Positions 45,001 to 56,984 are shown, counted from the first letter of the stretch. The stretch: DNA of 64,000 bases from Balaenoptera acutorostrata (GCF_949987535.1 NC_080081.1:64687603-64751602); one strand, 5' to 3'. Made by a program: numbers and translations. Notes: generated by a model from the sequence alone, not told the origin.

Positions 45001-45308
45001 TTTTTTTTTTTCATATTTTATCTTATTTATTTATTTATTTATTTATGGCTGTGTTGGGTCTTTGTTTCTATGCGAGGGCTTTCTCTAGTTGTGGCAAGCG
45101 GGGGCCACTCTTCATGGCGGTGCGTGGGCCTCTCACTATCGCGGCCTCTATTGTTGCGGAGCACAGGCTCCAGACGCGCAGGCTCAGTAATTGTGACTCA
45201 CGGGCCCAGTTGCTCCGCGGCATGTGGGATCCTCCCAGACCAGGGCTCGAACCCGTGTCCCCTGCATTGGCAGGCAGACTCTCAACCACTGCGCCACCAG
45301 GGAAGCCC
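45001..45308 (-). mobile_element. CHR-type SINE, long form, reverse
   Basis: Near-consensus reverse copy. The duplication tggagaagaaat lies at 44989-45000 and 45309-45320. Confidence 0.93.
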
Positions 45309-45320
45309 TGGAGAAGAAAT

Positions 45321-45845
45321 ATTATGTATCTTTCAACTATCTTGTATGAGTCAGAATAGGCTAGATTCTATTGCAATGACAAACAACCTATAAATATCAG
45401 AGGCTTACACCACAAAGATTTATTTCTCACTCATGGTTCATGGCTATTGAGAGTTGTCTGTGGGCTCTGCTAACAGAGCTGGGTGGGCTAACAGAGGCTC
45501 CACCAACTTGGGCATCGCCACTCACCACGACAGTGCAGGGACTTGGTAGATCCTACACTGGCTTTTATATACCTCTTCCCAGAAGTGACACACATCAGTT
45601 CCACTTATACCTCATCAGTCAAAGGAAGTCTTGCGGTTACACCTAAATTTAAAGAGGTTGGGAAGTGTCATCCTACCACGTGCTTGGAAGGAGGATGATC
45701 AGAAGATTTGGGAACACCCAGGTGACTCATAGCGCTTCAGAGTGGAACTGTGAGATGAGCTTCTAGACCAGCGTCTGGCACGTAGTTATAAGTGTTTTCA
45801 TTTTCATAGATACACAGTAATTTCTGCTAATCTAGATTAATTTCT
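45321..45845. other. Old mammalian repeat of unknown family
   Basis: 'ctattgcaatgacaaacaacctataaatatcagaggcttacaccacaaagatttatttctcactcatg', 'ctctgctaacagagctgggtgg' and 'gaagtgacacacatcagttcc' resemble an ancient repeat whose name I will not assert. No exon is seen. Confidence 0.5.
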
Positions 45846-45859
45846 TAAGAAATATGTAA

Positions 45860-46075
45860 GAGGGACTTCCCTGGTGGTCCAGTGGTTAAGAATCCCACCT
45901 TCCAATGCAGGGGACGTGGGTTCGATCCCTGGTTGGGGAACTAAGATCCCACATGCCACGGGGCAGCTAAGCCCTCGCGCTCTAGAGCCCCATGCGCCAC
46001 AACTAGAGAGCCCATGCACCGCAACGAACGATCCCACGTGCCGCAACCAAGACCCGATGCAGCCAAATAAATAAA
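45860..46075 (+). mobile_element. CHR-type SINE, intermediate length
   Basis: 'gggacttccctggtggtccagtggttaagaatcccacc', B box 'ggttcgatccc', short body and (AAAT) tail. The duplication aagaaatatgtaa lies at 45847-45859 and 46076-46088. Confidence 0.93.
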
Positions 46076-46194
46076 AAGAAATATGTAAAAATGATTTGTA
46101 TATTTATTGAATGAACGGGCATTTGTTGAGTTCACATTATTTTACTAAACTTGTGAAAGATAAAAAGATTTGTTTGTGAATAGGTACTTCTTAA

Positions 46195-46855
46195 AAAAAA
46201 TTGAAGTATAGTTGATTTATAATATATTAGTTTCAGGTATACAACCTAGTGATTGAAAATTTTTATAGATGCTATTCCATTTAAAGTTATAAAATATTGG
46301 CTATAGTCCCTCTGCTGTACAATATATCCTTGTAGCTTATTTTATAGATGGTAGTTTTTAGCTCTTAATCCGCTACCTCTATCTTGCCTGCACGCCCCCT
46401 CCCTGTAACCACTAGTTTGTTCTCTATGTCTGTGAGTCTGTTTCTGTTTTGTTATATTTGTTTGTTTTATTTTTCACATTCCACATATGAGTGATGACAT
46501 ACAGTATTTGTCTTTGACTTAGTTCACTAAGCATAATACCCTCCAGGTACACCCATGTTGCTGCAAATGGCAAAATTTCATTCTTTTTAATGGCTGAGTA
46601 GTATTCCATTGTATAAATATACCACATCTTTATCCATTCATCCGTTCATGGACACTTAGGTTGCTTCCAAATCTTGGCTATTGTAAATAATGCTGCTATG
46701 AACATTGGGGTGCATGTATCTTTTCAAATCAGTGGTTTCATTTTCTTAAGCTGTATACCCAGGAGTGGGATTCCTGGATCATATAGTAGTTTTATTTTTT
46801 TCCATAGTGGCCGCACCAATTTACATTCCTACTAACTGTGTGGATAGGAACTTTT
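46195..46855 (-). mobile_element. L1 3' UTR and ORF2 C-terminus, antisense
   Basis: The 3' UTR is at 46195-46420. On the minus strand 46424-46627 an open stretch reads MEYYSAIKKNEILPFAATW..., the C-terminal hallmark of L1 ORF2. Further left-end text is 'cccaggagtgggattcctggatcatatagtag'. It is 5'-truncated and has lost sequence near 46795. Confidence 0.92.
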
Positions 46856-47280
46856 AAAGTAAGATTTTGTGACAACTTTTTGTAAATATCTTGAAAATCC
46901 TCTTCTTCCCTTTGTACATTCTAACTCTATGAAGAAAGTGTTCATTACAGGTATAAAGGAAATTTCTGTGAGGCTTTTGGTGTATTTTTACAAAACTCTA
47001 ACTTAGTGAGGTTTTAATCTATATAGTAATAAATTCCTATTTATCGTAGCTATCAGGGATGCATTTTATAGCAGTAACTCTTTAGCTATGCTTGTTGGCT
47101 GAGTGGGAAGGTTCTTTCCATGAACAGAAAGGACATCTTTTTCGACAACCCCCTACATGCTTGAAGTCCAAGGGCAGAGTTCTTAACTATTGTGATGTCT
47201 GTCATTTAGTAGGAAGTTGTTCTCTTCTGGGCTTGATGGAGTTCCTCTTCTCTTTCTAATCTTTCTTCCTTTCCCCATAA
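46856..47280. other. Intron sequence, nothing recognised
   Basis: No exon or classifiable repeat is seen. Confidence 0.4.
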
Positions 47281-47286
47281 TCCTCT

Positions 47287-47628
47287 TTTTTTTAATGTTT
47301 TTAAATTTTTATTTTGTTTATTTATTTTTGGCTGCGTTGTGTATTCGTTGCTGCACACGGGCTTTCTCTAGTTGCGGCGAGCGGGGGCTACTCTTCGTTG
47401 CGGTGTGCGGGCTTCTCTTTGCGGTGGCTTCTCTTGTTGCGGAACACGGGCTCTAGGCGCGTGGGCTTCAGTAGTAGTGGCTTGCAGGCTCTAGAGCGCA
47501 GGCTCAGTAGTTGTGGTGCACGGGCTTAGTTGCTCTGCAGCATGTGGGATCTTCCCGGACCAGGGATTGAACCCGTGTCCCCTGCTTTGGCAGGCGGATT
47601 CTTAACCACTGCGCCACCAGGGAAGCCC
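47287..47628 (-). mobile_element. CHR-type SINE, long form, reverse
   Basis: Full body and head 'gcgccaccagggaagccc' at the right end. Only a weak duplication is visible (tcctct at 47281-47286 and 47629-47634). Confidence 0.9.
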
Positions 47629-47886
47629 TCCTCTGTCTTTTTATCTTTATGTGGTCATAAGTTCCATCCTGTTTTCTCATAAATAAGCAGACTTTTCAGG
47701 TCCTTAAATTCCTCAGGATGGAACAAGACAGACAAATCTTTCTCCTAGGATAGGGGAGAAGGTAGAAAATCTCTCCTGCCACATTAGTCAAGTGGTGGGT
47801 TGAATCTCAAGAAATTTCAAGAAATGTGTCCGTAGCCTAATATATTTGAGATGTAGGCCAACTTCCTAGGCCTTCAGTTTTCCATG

Positions 47887-48096
47887 CTGGGACTTCCCTG
47901 GTGGTCCAATGGTTAAGAATCCGCCTTCCAACGCAGGGGACGCGGGTTCGATCCCTCGTCAGGGAACTAAGATCCCACATGCAACTAAGCCTGTGCGCCA
48001 CAACTACTGAGCCCACGCGCCACAGCGAAGGATCCAGCATGCTGCAACTAAGACCCGACACAGTGAAAAATAAAATAAATATTAAAAAAAAATTTA
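47887..48096 (+). mobile_element. CHR-type SINE, intermediate length
   Basis: 'tgggacttccctggtggtccaatggttaagaatccgcc', B box 'ggttcgatccc' and a short body with a small deletion after 'cccacatg'. The duplication ttttccatg lies at 47878-47886 and 48097-48105. Confidence 0.92.
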
Positions 48097-48105
48097 TTTT
48101 CCATG

Positions 48106-49390
48106 TTAACTTGTTTGATTTCTTGGTTTTATATTTCTTACTTCTCTAGTTGTTAAATAGAAAAAGCTCTTCATTCTTTGTAATACTTAAAGAAGCTTGA
48201 TTATAAAGGATGAAACTGCCCCTGTGTTTCTATTTAATGATCATTTGTCCTGCCATCATTCAGCAGTCTTGCACTGACCGTAGGACTCAAACTCCTGTGA
48301 AGAGAGAAGTCCCACCTTAGCTGATGTAGAACTACATCAGAGTTTGGGGTGCCGCTTAAGTACAAGTGACAAGCACTCTATGAACGCAACAGAATTTTGT
48401 CTTATTCTCAGGCCCCCTGGGTTTAGGGCTACATTTTGACAGCATTTCTTTCAGAGTAGCAGTAAAGAGAGGATATGAAAGATAATTAACGTTCCTTTTG
48501 AGCACTTAGGCTATGTGCCAGCACTGTATTACTACACTGACCCCATTAGAAGTTCGCTCTAGGCTAACAGATGGCCTGTTTCTAGGACTAGTCAGTACCA
48601 GTGATATTGATCATAAACTAAGACTCAACAGTATGGTGCTTTACTAGTCTCTCTCTGCTACTGGCTTCCGAGCTTCTTGAGGGCAGGGGCTGTATCTTGT
48701 TCTACTGTGTATCCCAGTGGTGTCCCACAGTGTGTATCAGTAAAGTTAGTTCAGTGAATGCCTGTGTAAGTGGATGGGTGAATGGAGGAACCGGTGGACT
48801 CAGTCAGTGGTACCACCTCGTTCCTAATCTGGAGAACTTCGTGATTTACAAATAACTAATGGATCTTGATATGATCAGTGGATGTGTGAAGGGTTTCCTA
48901 TGGTAGAGTATAATGCAGCCGGACGGCGTTGTATAGAAGGAACCTACCTGTCTGTTCCCGTCACTCATGACATATGCCCAACCCTCACTGTTAGTATATA
49001 GCGTCAGCCTGTGACTCATGAACCCATGTTCTCACAGAATGTTGCTGGAATTTCCCTGAACACAGAACATCCCAGTTCTAGAAGATGGGAGGCTTGCCAG
49101 AGCAAAACAATAAAGGCTTGGAGGGCCTCCTCCCTGCCTGTCGCCATTGTGATCCTGGAAGAGGGCCTGGTGAAGGGGAATGATCAGTGCCACACAGGCA
49201 GAGAGGATGATTCTTAGTTTCTAACAATCTGGGCTGATCTCCTTACAAGCCCCTTCCCAGTGCGGAAACGGGGGAATGGCCTAGATATGGGTCAATCCAT
49301 TACAATTAGTCTGAGGTAACAGTTTAAGTAGCTTTTAGATAAATCCCCACTTTTAAATATGTAGTGTGTTCTGATTATATTTCTTCTCCC
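48106..49390. other. Intron sequence, mostly unassigned
   Basis: Contains the L2 3' end listed at 48660. The rest shows no exon or repeat I can name. Confidence 0.4.
48660..48795 (+). repeat. L2 LINE 3' end
   Basis: 'gagcttcttgagggcaggggctgtatcttgttctactgtgtatcccagtggtgtcccacagtgtgtatcagtaaag' then 'gtgaatgga' is a clear L2 3' terminus. Confidence 0.78.
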
Positions 49391-49439
49391 TCCACATTTC
49401 TCCCTAAGATGGCATCTGGGTGAGGTAGGGGTGGGAGGG

Positions 49440-49830
49440 TGGATGGGATGTGTAGACCCACCTGGTGACCTCTGGATCCTTTCTGGCTCTGCCACGGAGT
49501 AGCTGCCCTGGTCCATCACCTGGACTGGGAATGGCTGAGGGGTGGCGTTCCTCCGTGGAGTCTGCCGCTGAACACTTTTGATGGTCGAGCTCCCGTTTTG
49601 CTTGTCATGCTTTGTCATGCCTGGTGGTGCCCTTGGCGGGCTCCGCTTCGCTTTGGCTCTTGCAGGTATGCTTCCCCTCTGGGTCTCTGCCATATCCTTC
49701 ATCCAGCTCACGGCCTAGTGGTCTGGTGCCCTGCAGTCTTCGTAGTGGCATCACCTCGCCCCTTACCGTGCACTCGGTGGCCCTCAACCCATCGCACCCC
49801 ACCTGTATCTGCTCACTTCCATCCCACATC
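49440..49830 (-). pseudogene. Unrecognised GC-rich antisense segment, possible decayed coding sequence
   Basis: The stretch is GC-rich and rich in CpG compared with the intron around it, and is not one of the SINEs. On the minus strand two overlapping frames stay open: 49829 to 49605, including 'LDEGYGRDPEGKHTCKSQS', and 49711 to 49292, including 'KQNGSSTIKSVQRQTPRR' and 'MDQGSYSVAEPERIQRS'. The composition (basic, Ser/Pro-rich) looks protein-like and one frameshift could link them. I recognise no domain and no family, and there is no poly-A tail or duplication that I can see to prove retrocopying. It could be chance in GC-rich DNA. Confidence 0.25.
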
Positions 49831-50160
49831 CATCCAGGCAGGATTTTCTGGGTCTTCTGGAAACAAAAGTCAGGCCGTGAGGTGAAAGATAAACACTAGC
49901 CATTGTTCTGTGTGACTTCGCTGTAGCAGAGTCTACTTTGCTATGACTGACCTGGGGTTGGTGGGGTGGCCTGCGAGGCAGTCCTTCCCCAGAGTCCTAA
50001 ACGGGAAGCATGGAGAAGCCCCTGCTCTCACGCTGTGGGCACACCTGCCCGTGGGGAGGTTGGGACAAGCTTACCCACCTCTCCTGATTCCGGCTCCCCT
50101 CTTTCCCACTTTCCTCTGGGCCAGGCCTCCCTCCTTTCCTCATCCTGTTAGATAGAACTT

Positions 50161-50277
50161 TTTTTTTTTTTTGGGCCGCGTCACGTGGCTTCTGGGATCT
50201 TAGTTCCCTGACCAGGGATCGAACCTGGGCAGTGAAAGTGAGGAGTCCTAACCACTGGACCACCAGGGAGTTCCCCC
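50161..50277 (-). mobile_element. CHR-type SINE, short form, reverse
   Basis: Poly-T, 'gggccgcgtcacgtggcttctgggatcttagttccctgaccagggatcgaacc', 'ggaccaccagggagttcc'. Short flanking agaactt lies at 50154-50160 and 50278-50284. Confidence 0.9.
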
Positions 50278-50284
50278 AGAACTT

Positions 50285-51599
50285 GCTTTCCATATGAAAC
50301 TCGATGTTGGCTTCAGTATGTCCTGTTGGCTTCAATATGTTAACGAACTTAAAGAGATTTAGAAAAAGACATTTTCTCTGGATAAAGCCTGGGATTCCTG
50401 CTGCAAAATCCTGTGTCCCACCTCTCCCCTCACCCAACCACGCTTCTGCTCTAACAGAAGCCTCACTGAGCCAGACAGGTAGGTGCCTTTGATAGATCGG
50501 GTGGTGGTCATGTTCGGTACAAGTACATTAATAGCACAAAGATGCTCTCTTCATTAAATCTATAAGAATTAAAGGGACCTTACTTAAGACTATTTTGAAT
50601 TGAAGAGTCTGCGGACTTCAAATCTTAAACAGAGTTGCAAGTAATAAAGTGGCAGCTGCCTCAACTCTCTGAGTGAAAGTTTTAAAGTACTCGGTGGCCA
50701 GATCCGTCCTTTTGGGTTCCCTCAGGCACACATGGCAGTTGCCAGCAGAAAAGATACAGAGAAGATTAGATCAGTTCTGGAGCGGCCACGTGGTACTAGT
50801 GGCCCAAAAACTTGGGTGGAGGGGTTAAAAGAAAAAAAAAAAACCCAAAACTTCAATATTAATATGATGATGCTGAAACTGCCCCAGTTAGCAATGCAGT
50901 GGGATGTTCTGGTTTCAAATCAACAACAAAAAAATACTTCCTTCAATCCTTTTTTCTTAATTTTATCTTTTTGCTCAGTTTAACTAGATGTGCAGAGCTA
51001 GGAGTGTGTGGTGGTTGGAGAGAGAACGAGCAAGGGAACGATGGGTTGTTCAGCTTCATGTAAAACAGTGCACTTTAGGTTTATAAAGTTACACTGAAAT
51101 TGGAGGTCCTGATAATTTCCGGTTTCACGAGGGGAAGGGGTTAACCCAGAACACATTTGTGTTGGGCCTTCTCACTCCAGGAGGCCGTATGCTGATAGTG
51201 TGGAGCTTTTGTAGTATTTGCATCCCTAAAGATGATATTTGAATTTTAAAAGAATGTTTAAGTGGAGCGCTCAACATTCCTCTCTGTGTTCTGAGTCCCT
51301 GCTTCTTTAGGTAGCGTCTTTGTTTCAATTATTGCTCCTTATTTCAGTCTTGTGAATCTGCCCAAATACGTGTAAGCCCACGCCCATTGTCTTGCAGCCA
51401 CTGTCTCCCGTGGCGGCCCTCTGGTGGGTAAATGACTGTTCTTTACTTGGCCAACAGCACACATTTACAGCGTCCTGTAGCCCACTGGCTCTTTCTCTTG
51501 TTGGTCTCAGAGACAGCTGTGGAGCAGTTTCCAAGTTTCCAATTCTGAACCTGGGGGAGGACGGTAAAATGAAAATTAACCAGTAGGGATTTTAGGATA
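50285..51599. other. Intron sequence, nothing recognised
   Basis: No exon or nameable repeat is seen. An A-rich run is at 50829-50842. Confidence 0.4.
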
Positions 51600-51745
51600 A
51601 CATTCATTCATTTGTTCATTTATTAAACATTACGAACAATATGCCTGGTACTGTTCTGGGTTGGGAGCATAAAAACACAGGACACACCATTCTGTTCTCC
51701 CAGTTACAGGAGAGAAGTTAAAGTAGAGAAGGGTGATTATTTAAT
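51600..51745 (-). repeat. L2 LINE 3' end, antisense
   Basis: 'cattcattcatttgttcatttattaaacattacgaacaatatgcctggtactgttctgggttgggagcataaaaacac' is the reverse complement of the L2 3' end. Confidence 0.75.
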
Positions 51746-51762
51746 CCAAACTGCAACACTTT

Positions 51763-51882
51763 TTTTTTCCTTTTGGCCACGAGCGAGGCTTGCGGGATCT
51801 TAGTTCCCCAACTAGGGATTGAACCCGCGCCCTAGGCAGTGAAAGCACAGAGGCCTAACCACTGGACTGCCAGGGAATTCCT
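51763..51882 (-). mobile_element. CHR-type SINE, short form, reverse
   Basis: 'ttttggccacgagcgaggcttgcgggatcttagttccccaactagggattgaacccgcgccc' to 'ggactgccagggaattcc'. The 15-bp duplication aaactgcaacacttt lies at 51748-51762 and 51883-51897. Confidence 0.93.
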
Positions 51883-52119
51883 AAACTGCAACACTTTAAA
51901 AGCAAAGGTACACTTAAAAATGGTTAAGATGGTAAATTTTATGTTGTGTGTTTTTTCCTACAATTGAAAAAAAAAAAAGGTTGTTACTACTTAGGCCAGG
52001 ACCACAGACATATACAAGGGCCATCCTGGGCAAACCAGGTGAGTGGACAGTGTAAGTCAGAGCTATGGTAGAAGGATGTAAGGGGGCCTGGAGGAGGAGC
52101 AGGGAGAATGACAGGGAAG

Positions 52120-52255
52120 TGAAAGCACACCTGCCTTACTTTCCTCATCTGTGAAATGGGGATGGTTATAGCACCTAATCCATAGGCGTCCTTATGAGGA
52201 TTCAGTGAGTTAATTCAAGCTCTTAGAATTCTGCCTAAGAGTTCAGCATATTTTT
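52120..52255 (+). repeat. MIR SINE
   Basis: 'ttactttcctcatctgtgaaatggggatggttatagcacctaatccataggcgtccttatgaggattcagtgagttaat' is MIR core. Confidence 0.8.
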
Positions 52256-52585
52256 TTCATCTCTTCACCCATTTTTCAGTAGTCACCTGTGACTCTCCTT
52301 GGTTGTAGATGTTGATATTTTTTGTGTTTTTTTACACAGTAGCCTCTCAACAGCTGTTTGTAGTTTAATCTTTCAACCTCATCGTGGTCCCATCAGTGAC
52401 CCACTCATCTCTCCAGCACACCACAGGTCAGAATGCACATCCTGTGGACATTAGGAAGCTACCTTATTTTCTAGCTTTTTCTCATTCCCTCTAGAAATTC
52501 TGGATATTCCGTGGTTCTTGTCCTCCCAATCTTATGGTCATTTCTGTCTTTCCACAACAGGCAGTTTTATATGCAGCTCTCTTTT

Positions 52586-52921
52586 TTTTTTTTTTTTTTT
52601 TTTTTTAAATGGCATTTACATTCTTTTTTTTTTTTTAATTTATTTATTTATTTATTTTTGACTGTGTTGGGTCTTTGTTTCTGTGTGAGGGCTTTCTCTA
52701 GTTGCGGCAAGCGGGGGCCACTCTTCATCGCGGTGCGCGGGCCTCTCACTATCTTGGCCTCTCTTGTTGCAGAGCACAGGCTCCAGACGCGCAGGCTCAG
52801 TAGTTGTGGCTCACGGGCCCAGTTGCTCCGCGGCATGTGGGATCTTCCCAGACCAGGGTTCGAACCCGTGTCCCCTGTATTGGCAGGCGGATTCTCAACC
52901 ACTGCGCCACCAGGGAAGCCC
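52586..52921 (-). mobile_element. CHR-type SINE, long form, reverse
   Basis: A long T-rich tail with two T runs split by 'aaatggcatttacattc', then full body and head. The 16-bp duplication tatgcagctctctttt lies at 52570-52585 and 52922-52937. Confidence 0.93.
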
Positions 52922-52937
52922 TATGCAGCTCTCTTTT

Positions 52938-53512
52938 AAGGGGTGTATCCTTTTTTAATTTATAGAAGTAATTTCTTCATCTCCCACCCCTTGCTTTTAA
53001 AATAAAGGGGCAGAATAAAGAGACGTAATTAAATGACTGTGCTCCCACTGTCACCTCGTACTCCTTTCAAGAGCGGTCTTTGAAGTGATTGAACCCTGTT
53101 TTGAGATAAGGTAATAAAAGATGAAGGATTCAAGGAAAGATCAGGTTGGGAGAAACCAATATAAGTGAAATTGATTCATTTAATCAGGGGCTACTCCAGG
53201 CACCTGCTTTTCTTGGGGTAGTTGTGGACAGATTACTGCTGGGTTCTGATAGAATGAATTTGCTAAAAGCAAGAGTTCAGATTTCATCCGAGATACTCTA
53301 ACCCTATATGTCTCAGGCCTTGCCTGATTATTTATAGTTGTTCCCAAGAACTGTGGTATGAGCCATCACTGTTGCACTTTCGTGACTCCTGATGTGCTTT
53401 TCCGGTTCCATTCATCCCTGGGAGTGGCAGGAATCTTGTGTGCTGGATCTTCATGTGATCACATTAGGCCACTTTCACTCTGCTTGTTTTACTTTAATTC
53501 AGCCTGTGTTCT
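52938..53512. other. Intron sequence, nothing recognised
   Basis: No exon or clear repeat is seen. Confidence 0.4.
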
Positions 53513-54325
53513 ACAAATACTAGTTGAGTTCCTAATTGTGTCAGGCACTGTTCTAGGCAGGGGATAATATTAGTAAACAAAACAAAGATCCCTGCTACCG
53601 TGGAGCTTATGTTCTTACGGGGAGAAATAAACAATGATCATAAGAGGTAAGTATTGGGCTGGCCAAAGAGTTCTTTCGGGTTTTCCTGTAAGATGTTACG
53701 GAAAAACCCAAATGAACCTTTTGGCCAACCCAATAAAGAGCGTGTTAGAAAGTGATAAGCACTGTGGAAAAAAACACATGGCAGAATAAAAGGACTGGGA
53801 ATGCAGGTGTGGGGGGCAGGGAAGGAGGTGATGTTTCCACTTTTTAAAAAGGAATGGCCAGGATGGTCCTCACTGAGGAGGCAGTATTTGAATTAAGATT
53901 GGTAAGGTGAGGGGGTTAGCCATGGGGCCATCTGGGTGCAAGTCTTCTTGGCAGAGGGAACCATTAGTGCAAAGGTCCTGGGGCAGGAGCATCCCTGGTA
54001 TTGATCAGGGAGGTCAGTGTGGCTGGGAGGAGAGTGCTAGAAGGCAAGGTCGGGGACTGTCACAGGGTAAAAGGTTGCATTGTAGACCATTGTGAAGATG
54101 TTGAGTTTTACTCTGGTAAAATGGGAGCCACTGAAGAGTTTTGAGCGGTGGAGGGATGAGATTTGACTTGTTTTAATCGTTTCAACTGACTGTTGTATAA
54201 GAGTTGCCTAGGTGCAGGGTGGGAGTGAGTGAGCACAGAAGCTGGGGGCCCTATCACAGTAGTAGAGGTGATGATGACCGACCAGGATGAAGGTGGCAGA
54301 GGCGATGAAAGGTGGTTGGGTTCTG
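53513..54325 (-). mobile_element. Ancient L2 LINE, antisense, long relic
   Basis: Starts with the reverse L2 3' end ('actagttgagttcctaattgtgtcaggcactgttctaggcaggggataatattagtaaacaaaacaaagatccctgc'), then antisense reverse-transcriptase tail: 'ggcagagggaaccattagtgcaaaggtcctggggcaggagc', 'gtcagtgtggctgggaggagag', 'gccactgaagagttttgagcggtgg', 'acaccagg'-like region. A mariner miniature element at 53654-53733 interrupts it. Confidence 0.83.
53654..53733. mobile_element. 80-bp mariner-derived miniature element (MITE)
   Basis: It begins TTGGGCTGGCCAAAGAGTTC and ends ..CCTTTTGGCCAACCCAA, almost wholly made of two inverted repeats meeting at a short centre ('ctgtaagatgttacgg'). TA lies on each side (53652-53653 and 53734-53735). 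Its termini match the 1254-bp mariner at 3815, so it was probably mobilised by that transposase. It sits in L2, so it is younger than the L2. Confidence 0.95.
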
Positions 54326-54330
54326 AGTAT

Positions 54331-54470
54331 ATAGTCATCCCTCGGTATCCGAGTGGGATTGGTTCCAGGAAACCACCACAGAAACCAAAATCTGCAGATG
54401 CTCAAGTCCCTTATGTAGGATGACATATGTAGTACAATGAATACTGTATATACTTTCATAATCCAAACTT
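54331..54470 (-). mobile_element. Tigger-type (MER2-like) DNA transposon fragment
   Basis: 'tagtcatccctcggtatccgagtgggattggttccagga', 'ccaaaatctgcagatgctcaagtccctta' match the left end of the element at 39189. Only one end is clear. It directly abuts the L2. Confidence 0.78.
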
Positions 54471-56980
54471 TACTTAGCGGTTTCTGGTCAAGCATATTCT
54501 GAATGAATAGCAGTTTAACCACACACATTCCTAGTATTGGTGGATGGTTTCCTCCTCTGAGAGTGCATGTGTGTAGAACTTGTTTGTGTAAATGTTTGGG
54601 GTACAAAACTCCTGAGTTTAATCTTGAGTTTAATCATTTTAAAGCTGGAACGAACGTAGCCATCTTTTAGCTTCAGTTATATAATAAAAGAAAAAGTAGC
54701 TGTTTATCTTAAAAGTAGTAAGCCTTTTTAAAAAACCAAAAAAGATATTCATAATATACAAAGCAAAATTGTTTCACCCCATTCACGGCGGCCACCACTA
54801 ATGTTTGGTACCTATTCTTCAATAAGAGTCAATAAAGATATTCCTCAGTTTGGAGGGTTTCAGAATTTCAGTACAAAAATGGCAGTCGTTTATAGAATAA
54901 GTATCTCTGGACTTGAGAACTAAGCAAAAATAGTACTGAGGCCAACTAAAATCATGTGGCATTCAGCCAAGATAGGCAGCTCAGAGTAGGGCCAGCCCTG
55001 GCTGAGGGCGGAATGCTGACAGGGCAGGGTTGAGGTGCAGCCAGAACTTCGAAAAGGAAACTGATATCAACGGAGGGAATTTTCACCTGATGTAGCATTT
55101 AATACTTAGCCCTCCAGTGAGTTCCTTCCGTTGGATTGTTTTAACATTTCCTAGTTGGGTCGCCCAGAGCCCCCTGGCTGCCATGCCAGGGCTGCTGCCC
55201 CACCAGCGGCCTCCCAGGGAAGATCTGAGGGGAGAAAGATACTGAAGGGGAAAGAATATTCTAGAATTTCACTTGAAAATCTTGAACTCTTAATTAAGTG
55301 AGGGAATGAGGCCCGAGTTTGTCTTTAGAACATAAATTCTTCAACAGTTAAGGCCCAGATCTTTTCTTGTTCTTCACAGGTACTTGCTCAGTGGAGGGAA
55401 GACAGGGTTTGGAGTGAGACTGGTCAGGTTCAAATTCCAGCTTCCTGTTATCTGTGAGGCGCAAACCAGTTTACCTCCACAAGCCTCAGCTTCCTTCTCT
55501 GTATAACAGGGTTTTTTCACATCTACTTACGAGGGGTGTTGTAAGGATTGGACCAGGCAGCATGCACAAAGTTACAGGAAAGAAGCATCTTCTTCTGTGC
55601 AAGGCTCGTTAAATAGCTCCTTCCTCTTTCTCCACCAATGGCTCAAACCATTAATTTTTATGGATGATGAAATCACAGATGTTGATAGTTTGTTGAATTT
55701 TGTATGTGAAGTATATTACATTTCATAATTTATGTGATCAATGTGGCAGGGCCTAAAACAAAATGAAACCAACCTGACAAATTTTATTTTGGTGAAGTTT
55801 TGGTTTACAATTTGGTGTTTCCACATTCTTCTCTTCAGCGCCTCGTGTCACATTACTGAAGACAACAATAACCAAAGAGGCAAAGATTAATTTCCATTCT
55901 TTGTGGATGGAGAAGAGGAAGGGCATGTAGCTGCTTTACTCTGCATGTCATGATTTAACCAAATGGAATTTTCTTACTTGAGGCTTTGTAATGTGTAAAA
56001 AGGACCTTAGGAACTGATCGAGCAGCATTTTAAAAGCAGGCTCATAACTAAAGATTGAGCAGCATGATAAATTCTTGCAGGGTTTAGCCCCTCTTCAGAA
56101 GACATCCTCATGTGCTCAGTAGAATGTTTCTGTTTTTAACGGTGATCCATTTTGACGGTTTTCAACTATGCCTTGACAGTTCCCTTGTGTATCAGATGCG
56201 GAGTTTGACTAGAATATTTCTCATGTGTCCTTCAGTTTTGAAATTGAAATTCTGAGATCCGAATTTTTAATTTTAAGCTATGGAGAAGCAGTCTTGGAAG
56301 ATGCCAGTGAAGTTAGCTGATTGATACTCTACACTGGGAAGTCACTGATGCACACCAAATGGATCGTGTAGGCTTCTCCTAGCCTGCTTTGGTCTAGACA
56401 TTCGTTTTGTCTACAGGAGACTTAGGAGCACACATGGTTACTACTGGTCTTCATTAAATATCTAAGAGAATTGGAGCCCCTTGGAAATGGTGCAATATAA
56501 CCATGAATTTGTTTTAATATTGTCTTTATGAAATATGGTACATGAAAAGAGAATGCTATTGGGGTAAATTGTATTTAAATTTCCCAATTTAACGTGATTT
56601 TGGGAAAGGCTCTTGAATGATGGAAGTTTCAAATTCCTCACTGCGAAATGCTCTATTTATCTATTTTTATTTTCCTGTATTTATCTGTAAAGACTGTAGT
56701 CAGTATTCATGAAATAAAACCATGTGAAAGGGAACTGTTACATTCTGTACAAGTGTTACACTCTATGTAGAGGATAATCATTAACAACATCACAAGCTTT
56801 TTATACAAAACTACTGCGTGTGGTGGAGAATTAGAAAATTCTTACACACAACACATCAATTTGAAAGAATTCTAATTGGAAAACAAGGAGACAATACCTA
56901 TGTCATATGGCCAAGGAGTTGAGCCCCTTTCTTCAGTAGCTCTTTTCCTTGTTTACTGTGTATATATTTTTTTCTTGTTT
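54471..56980. other. Intron sequence, mostly unassigned
   Basis: A possible antisense L1-like stretch lies near 54740-54830, and a MIR is listed at 55390. The rest (55600-56980) shows no repeat I can name and no exon. Confidence 0.4.
55390..55585 (+). repeat. MIR SINE
   Basis: 'gacagggtttggagtgagactggtcaggttcaaattccagcttcctgttatctgtgagg', 'ctcagcttccttctctgtataacagg', 'gaggggtgttgtaaggattggacc' follow MIR order. Confidence 0.78.
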
Positions 56981-56984
56981 CAGT

